This document shows, one piece after another, positions 44,465 through 55,099 of a DNA stretch of 64,000 bases (the first letter of the stretch is position 1; each line of letters begins with the position of its first letter). Under the pieces are notes generated by a model. That model was not told where the DNA came from, did not search any database, and saw only the letters and a program-made list of their open reading frames with translations. The DNA is taken from the NCBI GenBank assembly GCA_963921825.1, contig OY997592.1:22571432-22635431 (forward strand), given 5' to 3'. Source of the stretch: Erodium maritimum. Taxonomy: Eukaryota > Streptophyta > Magnoliopsida > Geraniales > Geraniaceae. The position numbers and the translations under genes were made by a program.

Positions 44465-46183
44465 ATTGTATTGATCATAACAAATCGGTAAAAAAACTTT
44501 TTTTTGCTCTTTGTAAGGGTTTTTAAACCCATAGCACAGGCGTCGCGTCGCTGTTTCTTCGGACCAAGATCCGGTCCATTTCTACTATAATGGCGCCGGT
44601 CTACCCCCAACCAGTGACAGTTTTAGCTTTTCTAGTGAGGGGGGCACCAATTTTTTTTTGTATATAACGGAATAACGTTAATAATATAAGTTAAAAAATA
44701 TTAACATTACATACAAAAAAATAACAAAGTACTATTTATTACAAAATGTGACGTTGATATATCGTATTTTAAAAATATTGTAAAATATTTTTATTGCGAA
44801 TAGAACAAAAAATATATTTCTCGATATATACGATCATGCTATCATCCATTAATTGGCCTCTCATTCGATTTTTGAACCAAATCTCGATGAAGGATGATAC
44901 ACATAGCCTAAAATATCCTCGCCACATACGTAGAAGCGACTAGTAAGATAAGTGTCAATGTAATCAACAAATAAATTAATTGTTGCACATAATTTCTTTT
45001 TATCTTTACCATTTTTCAGTAGGAACACCAATACCTTTCATATTTTTGAAATCCTCTACGACAATTTTGTTCACAGTCAAACTCAAAACTTAAATTTATA
45101 TAGTCTCAATTTTTAATAATATTTTTAATAAGAATGTTTTTTAAAAAATAAAATTTACAATTAAAAAATAAAAATATAAAACGATCAAGAAATAAAATAC
45201 AAAAACATTATAAAAAATCTTATTCTTAAAATATTTTCAATGTACACTTGGACTAAATAAGATTAATTAGGAAACAAAATTTAGAAATGAAGTTATAATA
45301 TTTATTACAAAGAAACTATACACGCCTCTGTTGTTAAATTCCTTAAATATTTAGTTAGAATAAATAAGCTTTAATTATGAAATAAGTATAACAGAAACCT
45401 GAGGGGGCGCGTGTGGAATAAAAGTAAACAATTATAACTAATATTTCTCATTTTTTTTAAATATAACTAATGGTTTTCATTTTTGGGAAAGTTGAGGGGG
45501 GCACGTGCCCCCCCTAGGCCAAACGTAGGTCCGCCACTGCCCCCAGCCCTCACTCCATATTCCTCCGCCCGCATCCACAACAACGATTCCGTTGAAATCA
45601 CCCTCCCAACCTCGATCATCGCCCCCACTGTCTCGTTCCCCTTCGTAGGTCCTCAGGGGAAGCCATCAAGACCGTCACCCCCTGCTCAGCACCTGCCCCA
45701 TCCGAAGCCGACGTCGGTATCTCCACCCCCTTGGCCTCCTCCGAGGCCTCCTCCTCGGTCTCTGATCGATTGATTCTTGTTTACTTTCTTTGTTCTGTTT
45801 TATTTTGCAAGCTTAACGATCAATAAGCGACGATTCAGGGTTTTTTCCCAAGAAATCAATTGGAAGGCATCTCTCAGAATATCATGTCCTTCCTTCACCA
45901 CTAACGAACACAGGTTAGGTTTTACATCAGAAGAAAAACGTCGCCCTCGGGGGACCCATCGGTATACAGACCCTACCTTGAGCAGTGTTCATCTGTCTCT
46001 CCTAGTTTTAGCTCTAAGTCGCCTTTATGGCACCCTATTGAATACCGTCAGTGACATTTATAGTATGAAAAGAAATGCGACACCTTTGTGTCTTTTATCT
46101 GTTCTTCGTGGTCAGGGATTTATTCATGTGCACTCAGATGTATTTTAACTTAAATTAATGAAACAACTCCATCGGTTTTACTC
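44465..46183 (+). mobile_element. Short retroelement with 19-bp TSD, split by a hAT element
   Basis: A perfect 19-bp duplication AAAAAACTAGCATACTACA flanks the segment (44446-44464 and 46184-46202), and the segment ends in an A-rich tail. Without the nested hAT it is about 0.79 kb. It has an ATG at 44591 (MAPVYPQ...) that continues past the hAT with a Pro/Ser-rich frame, then a non-coding 3' part with a TTAATGAAACAACTCC end. A similar but older copy follows at 46310-46650. It is most likely a short non-autonomous LINE derivative or large SINE-like element; no known domain is visible. Confidence 0.75.
44612..45539. mobile_element. Non-autonomous hAT element
   Basis: Left end CAGTGACAG, right end (inverted) CAGTGGCGGACCTACG, flanked by 8-mers CCCCCAAC and CCCCCAGC (seven of eight identical). 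Both subterminal regions carry GGGGGGCAC. The AT-rich 928-bp interior has no coding capacity. It lies inside the retroelement at 44465-46183 and is therefore younger. Confidence 0.8.
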
Positions 46184-46202
46184 AAAAAACTAGCATACTA
46201 CA

Positions 46203-46758
46203 CGAGTGAAACTTAATATTTTGACATAATTCTCTTTCGTGGGGAGAGTTTTGTTAGGTTTTTGCGAAGGTTCTTTCAAGTCATTGTTAGTCATGATGTT
46301 TTTGATCTTATTTGTTATCAACGACGTGTCCTCTAGTCTTGTATCGGTCTTTCTGTATTATTTATGGTTTTGTCGATTGGATTCTCTCTTCGGCATTGGT
46401 TTTCGTTATTGGCGTCGTCGTCGCCAACGCTTCAGGCCTATACCCCTTATCGGCCTCCACCCTCATGACTCCTCCATCGACGCATCCACTTCCTTAGCCG
46501 CCACCGATGCATCCTCAATCCCTATCTCGAATTTAGATCAAGCTATTCGTTTGAGTCTGTTTTAGTTTTTTTCCTTTTTGCAAGGTCAATAATTTATGAG
46601 CAGAGATTCATGGGCTTTTATCGTGAGGGAACCTTGAATTACATATATCCTCTTATTACTATTGTTGGGTTCAGTTTCGATCTCACTCCTCAGGCGAAAA
46701 GAGTCCTCCATATGGGATCAAGCATCGCTTAGGCACCGCCTTGAGCGGTTCTCCCCAA
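46203..46758 (+). pseudogene. Older LINE-like remnants, plus strand
   Basis: Two pieces are visible. Positions 46310-46650 resemble the retroelement at 44465 (Ser/Pro-rich frame, then TTTTTGCAAGGTCAATAA). Positions 46670-46758 (GTTCAGTTTCGATCTCACTC...GGGATCAAGCATCGCTTAGG) match the ORF1 end of the LINE at 55104 (near 56715-56800). Both are degenerate. Confidence 0.5.
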
Positions 46759-49250
46759 TTTTTTTTTATAATCAAGGAATTTATTGATTACGATGTATAA
46801 TGTAAAGTTACACAACACGGAACCGATCATATAAGCAGAGATCAGGTTTGGAACAAAAGAGACCACAAAAACCAATACTACAAAGCAACACACCACCTAC
46901 AAAAACGACAAGCCAATCCATATGCACCTCTACAGAATCATGAACTTCCATAAAAGCATTTGGATTTGCCAACCAATCTACAACTAGAGCCTCCGAATGG
47001 AGACGGCTACCATATGAAGCTTGCAACCCACAAATCCCAAGTCTTCTAACGTAAATTTTTGAAAAAAGGAGTTGAAAATCATGCTCTCGCTTGTAGACAA
47101 AACACATATTCTCCTCTTCTCTTATAATCTTACTGCATTAAAATCACCTGCCATAACCGCCAACTCACTTAAGCTTTCTAGTTTTTTGGATAGGCTACCC
47201 AAGCTTTCTAGTGCTTTCAGTAAATCCGCCCGCAACGTCAGACGCTCCATTGGGGAATTAGGATCGAAAACAAAATGATCTCCATATCATGTTACAACAA
47301 ACGTCCATACCAAAGAAGAGGATTTTCGATGGCTCTCGTATTGTCCATGCTGAACACAGATTTCTTCCTCAATGGATGCATCCCTTTGGAGCTCCTGAAG
47401 TTGAAATGAGCATAAAAGCCTAACCGATCGAAAGGCCACAACTCCTTCATAATTTTCCAATCAATTCCTCTACTTTGAATTCCTAAAAGAACACACAATC
47501 CGGTTTTTCTTTCACCATTACACTTTTGATGCTTCTCCTCTTGTGAGGAGAGTTTGCTCTTCTCAGATTCCACGAGAGGGGTTTCCTCTGATATCACTGA
47601 TTGAAAGCTTCGGCACCCCCATCTGTGCCGATCATTGTATCTTCCCATTTCCCTTCGTAATCATTGATATCCTCACCCACCGAAATTACAGTACCAGACA
47701 ACTCCATGCCTAGCTTTTCAAACTGAGCAAGTACAAACTCACCTAAAGCAATGGCCTTAGTGCCCACTCTTTTTACATAATCCCAAACTTCTCTGCTCCT
47801 TTCCCTACTTTGATTTGGAGTGATCGCCTGGGTTTGATACGTGACCACTGCCTTCGCTTTGTGTTTGCGATTGCTTCTCCTTCCTTTTTCCCAAGAAAAG
47901 AAGTAGCTTCCAAGTCCCTAGAGCCCGTTTCTTTATTTGTATCAGTCCCAACCACGTTTTGGCTTAAAGCCATAATCGTTCTTTCTGAAGAAATGGAATC
48001 AGAAGAGATTTGAATTCTCGGGTCAACGATACAATTTGCCAAGGAAGAATCCCCAAAATCCCTACAATTTCTCTTTAAAAGCCCACCATCACTACATTCC
48101 ACAACTGGTCTCTGCCACGTTCCATCCAAATTCGACAACAGTTTAGCTGGAACTGCTACCGTCGACACCACTTTTAGTTTCGTTTGGAAAAAGGTTTCTT
48201 CGATCAGCAGATCAATCTGTATGGTTTTTGACTTGGTTCAACTCTGAATAAGCATAAAAACTTTTCCAAAATATGTATCACTCTCTCCTTCACGAATTAT
48301 CTTTAATACCTTACCCACAGAAGAACCTAAAGCTTCAAAGGTTTCAGAATTCCATTCGTGAAATGGCACACCTTCCACTGAAAACCATTGATGAAAGCCA
48401 TCGTTGTGGAGGCTTGAAGTGTCCCCTTCAAGTATCTGAAACCAACGTTGAAACCATTTCCAGCTAGTTTCCTTCATCGCCTAGAGGAACTCAGAGTCTG
48501 CACAATTGAGGAGGAAAACTTTGTTTCCGAAATCCCTGATAACCACATCGAACACCTCTTCTCTATCTAAAGCTTATCTGATCATTTTGGCCTCAAAGTT
48601 TCTGTGTGTTACTCCCATCACACCTTTCTTTAACATTTGAACCTTTTCTACTATGCAATGACCCTTGACCTTCGATGGAGAAATAGTTTCGGGGGTGAGT
48701 GTGCGAACCGCACGCCCCGTGCGATTCGAGGGTTTTTGCTGCGTACCAACTCGAAATCCTTCTTCTCTCTCCCAGACAACCAGTAATCTCTTGCCAATAC
48801 TCTTCCGTTGAGATTTTGAATCATTGTTAACGCTTCAACCCTTGTTTTAGCTTGTATGAATCCAAATCGATCGCCCTTGGTGTTCGTTCTAGGGCCCAGA
48901 TAACCTCGCTCCACCCTACCGAACTCCTCGAAGGTTTGAATTAGCCATCTCTTCTTGGATGCAATCAGAATGCCACAAACAAACAACTTCGTTCTTTACT
49001 CCGGAGAATCAGGCCTCACTGGTGTTGATGAGATCTCCTCCGATCTCGGTGGTGTCACCACCTACGAAGCCAGCCTATGAACTCTGATCCCTTTAGCCAG
49101 TATGTCCTTGTAAAGAGGTGAGGGACAGGAGTCCCTCTTCGCCGATCCACTGTCGTCAACTGCCTCTCCGATGACTCCTTTTGCAGGTCCTCCTTCGCTC
49201 TCCATTTTTCTCTCTAACGGCGATTAGTGAAGGACTGTTATTGAGAACCA
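46759..49250 (-). mobile_element. LINE with ORF1 only (RRM plus DUF4283-like)
   Basis: The minus strand starts with an ATG at 49205 (MESEGGPAKGVIGE) and shows an RRM at about 48990-48760 (RNP2 LFVCGI, RNP1 GDRFGFIQ). A DUF4283-like block follows at 48477-48238 (FSVEGVPFHEWNSETFEALG), then a long acidic/Ser-rich region and a C-terminal part to about 46808, all broken by stops and frameshifts. It ends in a T run (46759-46767, an A-tail on the minus strand). There is no endonuclease or RT in about 2.5 kb. Exact 5' boundary and TSD are unclear (CCAATTTT/CCAATCTT-like flanks). It lies inside the flank of the Dof pseudogene. Confidence 0.75.
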
Positions 49251-49269
49251 ATCTTAATTTGTTAGTTTA

Positions 49270-49545
49270 AGTTTTATTAAGAGTATCACTATTGAGTTTA
49301 GGTTCGGTCGCACTCCACACGATAAAAAGAATCATCTTTATGGGATCAAACATCGTTCATGCACTACCTTGAGCAATCCTCGTCAATTTTATAGTTTAAT
49401 TTTTATTCTTCTACTGTATATGGCTCATTACAAATCGTCTTAAACAATTAATTTGTCTCAGAGTTTTTTGTTAAAGGATTTTCTGGGCCCCCAAATGATG
49501 TAATGATTATTTTTCATTATTAATAAAATGCACTTTTTAGTATAT
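49270..49545 (+). mobile_element. LINE 3' end, plus strand
   Basis: Matches the ORF1 C-terminus and 3' UTR of the LINE at 55104: GTTCGGTCGCACTCC...GGATCAAACATCG, then GTCTCAGAGTTTTTTG, GGGCCCCCAAATGATG and TTATTAATAAAATG. It is heavily 5'-truncated. Confidence 0.65.
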
Positions 49546-49680
49546 AAAAAATTACCATACGACAGAATTCAAAATTCCAAATCACTCCCATTAATTATAA
49601 GATGGTTTCTAATTTTTTTAGTACATAAACAACCAACAGTAAACAACATCATCACTCAACCACAATAAGGAAAATAGTGT

Positions 49681-49819
49681 TTTTGCTCTTAAATTACAAA
49701 GAAGAGAGGAGCAGTACTCATATTGAAATTCAGAAACCAAAACTTTGAAATATAGTTGGGTTTTTCAATCGTTTTCATTTTAATTTTGTAAATATACGGT
49801 GAGAGTGAGGAGGTGGTAT
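49681..49819 (-). repeat. 3' UTR homologous to the intact Dof gene
   Basis: On the minus strand, CAAAATTAAAATGA, ATATTTCAAAGTTTTGGTTTCTG and CTGCTCCTCTCTTCTTTGTAAT align with 23537-23663. This shows that the copy is a genomic duplication including untranslated sequence. Confidence 0.85.
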
Positions 49820-50208
49820 TTACGGGAGGAAGAGAGTAGGATCGTTCCACCAGTACGTGTATGTGTCAGGGAACGATCCGAATCCACCGTCGCCTGTCAA
49901 CTCCAGCATCGGATCACTTGATGAGCTCGCCTGCTGCTCCAAGCTAGGGCTTGTTGTCAACACCTGCGGCGGCGCTGATACGGTTGAAGCCGCTGTGAGG
50001 CTGGAACTCTCGGTGCTCGATTTAGGCTTGGAGGAGCGTTTGGTCTTGCCGCCGACGGGGACACTGCGGAGGACGCCGCCTCTGGTCCAGTTGCGGCGGC
50101 AGGCCTTGGCTGAGAGAGATTGTAGTTGTTGTAGTAGCAGAACTTGGTGTTCACCGAGTCGCAACGCGGGCACTTGACCGCCGCCTCCATCGACTCAGTG
50201 TCTTGCAT
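49820..50208 (-). pseudogene. Dof transcription factor pseudogene
   Basis: Begins [20 protein letters not shown] (ATG at 50208) and follows the intact Dof gene to NLSQP. There a 13-bp deletion near 50110 shifts the frame and removes the H-F-C of the finger, including the third zinc ligand. The rest reads on in another frame ([20 protein letters not shown]), again lacking three residues (G-C-R) after VPVGG. A shortened tail follows ([31 protein letters not shown]) and the same ending LFLP with stop at 49820. Tyr of RYWT is Asn. A TATA-like CTCTATATATGC lies about 130 bp upstream. With a broken finger it cannot make a Dof protein. Confidence 0.92.
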
Positions 50209-50968
50209 TTCCGAGTGGAATTTAATATAATAATATACCGGCGGTAGGAGGAGTGTGGGGCCCATGGTGTCTGGGATCCAACCGACTGGGGAGAGGCCGA
50301 CGGTGGATGGGCCAATCTGCTTAGATTGTGAGAGGTCCTCAACGTTGGACCCATTGCATATATAGAGCTACATGGCTTCGCCTCCAATCAAGGATTCCTT
50401 ACTATTTTCTACTTGTATTCATGGATAGTTTGGGAGGTAGCCCACCGTCCCATGTGCGTGTCTCTACCTCTCTCTTCGCCTGCGGATAGTACATCTCAAT
50501 AACGAATATTCATTTCAATCTTACTTTAAACTACACCTCTCCCACTTCTTTTTTTTCTTTTTTCTTTTATGGGATTCATTTTCAATTATCAACGGTAAAT
50601 TTAGACCCTTATTTTGATGACGTCATTCCATCGATGTACACAATCTGTTCTTGTCGGTCCCAACTGGTGATTACTCCCTCCTTCAACGTGACATGTTATT
50701 GTTGCCTGAATAGTTTCAACATTTTAACCGCGGATTTCGAGTGCGAATTCTGGGAGGAGTCCGGAGTCGTGATTCAAACAGGGTCATAATCATTGTTTGT
50801 GAGCTCCGTTTTCAAAATCGGTATTTAAACACTGTCCACCGGAGTCTCCGGAATCCAATGCAGGTATTCTGAACTTAGTCTTTTTCAAGTGTTAACTTGA
50901 TAGTTGAGTTGTACTCCGGTGTATGGGATGAATTTCGTGTTTGGGAGGAATTAAAACTGTTTTTCGTC
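50209..50968. other. Region between Dof pseudogene and LINE ORF2
   Basis: The first ~200 bp are the former promoter side of the pseudogene. The rest holds a CT-rich stretch and, from about 50700, the leader of the LINE ORF2. I see no clear homology to the promoter of the intact gene and no gene. Confidence 0.4.
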
Positions 50969-53900
50969 AATGAAATTCCTAGTTTGGAATTATCGGGGCT
51001 TAGAGAAATTGTTACAATTGAGCATCTAAAGGGGGTTATAGGATGTCCTCGTCCACATGTCATTTTCCTATGAGTGACTATAGCACCAACCGATTGTTTA
51101 GGTATGTTGAAACTTCAACTCGGTTTTCAAGGGTGGTGTGAGGTTCCTGTGGATGGTCATCAAGGAGGTCTAATGCTCCTTTGGACGGAAGAGGTGCAGG
51201 TGAAAATTTTAGGCACAGGTAACCGTCACATAGATGCACATATCCTAGACACAAGTTTGGATGAGTTTTTTCCTAACGAGCATCTATGGTGAAACCAACA
51301 TAGTGCTTCGTTGGAAGACATGTGATCTCCTAAGGTTCCTAACCAATACGGATCGAAGGGAAGATAAATAAGATATTATAGGGGATTTTAATGACATCCT
51401 TCATCAGCAGGAAAAGAGGGGACATTACTCGTACCCGGAGGCATTGATAATGGCCTTACGAAATGTCGTAGGATATCCCGGTCTCTATGATCTGTCGCTT
51501 CAGGGGTACGAGTATACATGGCTCGACATGAGTGAACCGAACACCAGGATAGAGGTCCAATTGGAGAGGGCCTTACTTCCAGGCCCTCTTACGGATAAAT
51601 GGCCTTAGGCGCACCAGGATAATGTGGGGATCTCCACGCATGATCATCTTCCTATTCTTCTGGATACAAAACCTCAGACAAAGTTATCGGTGATTCGGCC
51701 ATTTCGATTCAAGAATATATGGGCGGGGGACCCAAGGTGCAAACATCTCATCCAATCCGTCTGGGGATAATCAAGGGGTCACATCATCCTTACTAAAACG
51801 TTGAAGACGGGCTCCACTTGGGAGGTGTACTACGCCCTCTTACGCCAAATCCATGGATACAAGAAGGAAATAATTTTCCTCAATGGAAAAGGCGATATCT
51901 CAAGTATCAAACGGCGGTGGGCGTTGCAGATTCTCTATGACAGCTTGTTACACAGAAATGTCGAATTATGATGGCAGCGGGCTAAACAACACTGATTGTC
52001 CGATGATGATCGAAACACGAAATTTATCCACGCCTCAGCCTACCAACGATGTTGGAGCAATAGTGTGAAAGAGCTTAAGGTTGTTGATGAAATAGTCCTC
52101 ACTTGGGTAACAAGGGTAGGAGATCACATCCTATCCTTCTATCAGGCTCTCTCCCGAAGATCGGAGGGTTCGGGGACCTCCTGGCTCCCTAATATTTCTT
52201 ACACGATTATAGAAGCACAGAACGTGACCCTATTCACACTAGTCTCCTTGAAGGAATTCTGGAAAGCTACTTTTGTTATGGGTCCCAATAAATCTAATGG
52301 ACCGGATGGCCTTAACCCCTTCCTCTACCAGAAATACTGAATTACGGTGGGATAAGATGTGACTACTTGTGTCAGTATGATTTTCGAATGAGGATAGGTT
52401 CCCCAATCGCTCAACGTTACGACTTTGCTCCTCATTCTGAAGGTGGCCTCCATTTCGAGTGTCAAGGATCTCCGACCCGTTGTCCTCTACAATGTATTAC
52501 TCAAAGTAGTTTCCAAGGAGGCTGTCAACCGACTCAAACCCCTTATGAAAGGTATTATCTCCTTCTCGCATGGAGCTTTCGTTCCTAGGCGTTCTATTCA
52601 GGATAACATTATGTTTTTCTTTGAAATGCTTCATCACATGAAATGTAAGAAGAAAGGTCGGGAAGGCTAGGTTGCTTTAAAACTCGACATGAGCAAGGCT
52701 TAACACATAGTTGAGTGGCAGTTTCTGTTGCACATGATACGGGGCTTCGGATTCTGCAATGGTTGGATCTCCCTCGTGCGAAGGAGCACTTATTCGGTAA
52801 CTTACAATTTGGTGGCAGGTGGCCGATAGACTGGTTTTGTTCAACCCAAAAGAGGCATTCGCCAAGGTAACCCCTTTCTCATTATTTATTCCTTTTCTTC
52901 ATAGAAGGGCTGGCCCATTTACTTCAATCTACGGAAGGTCAATGCCTTACTCACGGTGTCACCACCACGCCTATGGCACTCATTCTTCGTAGATGACTAT
53001 TATGCTTACTACAAGTCAACCCATTCGGAAAAAGGAAGGATCAAAAATTACCTACTGATTTTTGAGGAAGTGTCACACGGGTGGCGAACCTACAAAAATA
53101 CTCATTCTTCTTTAGTATGAACACCCATCTGGATGCTAGGGGTGAAGGTGTACGATTATTAGGTATTCGGGAACTAAAGGATCACTCACCGTACTTGGTC
53201 TTACCCAATCAAATGGGTTGAAGTAGAAACACAGCATCCAATACATCCTCGATCGTATCCTGTGTCGAATCAATCGATGGGACCGAAAGATGCTGAACGG
53301 AGCGGGTAAGGAAGTTATAGTTAAGTCGTTCCTTCAGTCTATTCCTACGTACGCCATGAGAGTGATGCGTCTCCCACGGGGATTAATGGACAAAATTAAT
53401 GTGGATCTTGCACGCTTATTGTGGAGTTCCTCTAGGGGAGCGATAAACCGATAATTTGACAGTCATAGTCAGTATTGTCTAGACCGAAGGAGATAGGGGT
53501 TGGGATTTCGGAACTTGCTGAATTTCAATATCACACAATTAGGGAAACAATTATGGAAGATTGATACGGAGGAAACTAGCTTGGTTGCTCACATCTTGAA
53601 AGTCGGGTACTACCTGGATTTCTCAGCTTTAGAGGCTAATAAGGGTACTAACCAAAGTTTCATTTGGAAAAGTATCATGGCAGCACATGATCTAGTCAAA
53701 CAAGGGGCCAAAAAGTCTCTCGGGCCGAAAAAAACAACCTTTATCCTCCTCCATCCTTGGTTGATAGGATTAGATCCCTGGATCTCCTCAACTGGTGAAT
53801 CTCTTGAACACAAGCATGTGGTAGTACTCATGACGTCAAGCACAAGACAATGGAATGAAGAGGTAATCCAAGACCTCTACAATGAACAAGACAACGGTCC

Positions 53901-54640
53901 CTATTAGTGTCTCGGCTTCCTCGGACTCATGGTATTGGGCGGGTGAATCCTTAGGCCATTACTCGATCAGATCGGCATACGATTTACTCAACCACGCCCA
54001 CCTTATACATAGCCCCCCTCGGATATTTGGAATATGATCTGGAAACTTGATGTGCTCACAAAGATATGTACATTCCTCTAGCACATGTGTGCATGTTGTC
54101 TTCAAATGGAAACCCAGTTACGAACCCACGGGGTGGAGATGTTGGACTCATGTCCTTTATACCAGGCTGGAATCAAGTCGGAGGTCCATCTTCTATCTCG
54201 TGCCCGGTCGCGGAAGAATGTTGGAAACTCAGGGGCTTGATTCTACCCACCCAAGAAGACGATATGGTAGAGTGGCTTTGGGAGATCCTAACAATTAACC
54301 CAGCCTCTCAGGGAGCGTGGTGAGGTGTCTACTCTGGGTACTGTGGAAAGCCAGAAATAGAAAAAGGTTGGGAAGATATCACCCTGTTTGCTATGGCTAT
54401 TAAACATCCTTTAGTCCTTCACATCGTCGGTTGGTAGGAAGCACAATCACGCCATAAAAATATTCAAGCATGACCAGACCTAGCAACACATGGGGTGGCT
54501 ACTCATTGGTATCTCCCCGCCTTAGGGAGCCTTGTCCATTAATACGGATGAGGAACTCTTCGTCTCTTCGGGTCAGGTAGGAACAAGCTGGGTATGCGTG
54601 GACGACAATGACCCTTTATTAAGGGAACACTCTACATTGT
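50969..54640 (+). pseudogene. Degenerate LINE ORF2 (EN, RT, zinc finger, RNase H traces)
   Basis: ORF2 begins MKFLVWNYRGL at 50969, the usual start of plant LINE endonuclease domains, and continues with IIGDFNDILHQQEKRG, GYEYTWLD and a RIEVQLERAL block. RT blocks follow (FVMGPNKSNGPDGLNPFLYQ, VKDLRPVVLYNVLLKVVSKE, GAFVPRRSIQDNI, LDMSKA, FFVDDYYAYY where the family has F-A-D-D). Then come GFRNLLNFNITQLGKQLW (53500-53907), zinc-finger remnants near 54050-54200 (ICTFL...RTHGVEMLDSCPLY) and a weak RNase H-like tail. Many stops and frameshifts. It resembles the minus-strand LINE at 3856-5430 (shared LRPxxLYNV). Confidence 0.85.
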
Positions 54641-55082
54641 CTATTTATACAAACATGACATTTCTAACAAATTAGTAAATATAATTGAACATTAATTAGC
54701 AATTAATATTATTAACTTTGTATTTCGGATTATTCTTCGTGTCTGTCTTTGTTCTCCACAATCAAGATTAGAAATATAAGATATAGATGAAAAATGATTT
54801 TTTAAAGCAGGTTAGAATTTGAGAAGAAAAACTGCATTAAAATAATAGAGAACTTGGCGAAGAAAGATTGGAAGTGCTTGAGGATGAATCTAAACCTACG
54901 CTATCTTCATATTTATAAATGATTTGAAAGAGAAAAAAAATACAAAAATAATAAAGTTAAGAAGAAAGAAAATATCATTTTAGAAACAAAATCCTACTAT
55001 GTCGAAAAATAAAATTCCACTTGTTTTTGAAACAAAATTTGGCTTGAATATAATAATATAAAAAACACTTCGGCTCACATAT
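54641..55082. other. AT-rich intergenic stretch
   Basis: AT-rich sequence with A and AAGAAA runs; no gene or element boundary seen. Confidence 0.4.
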
Positions 55083-55099
55083 AAAAAGTTGTTTCTCGT

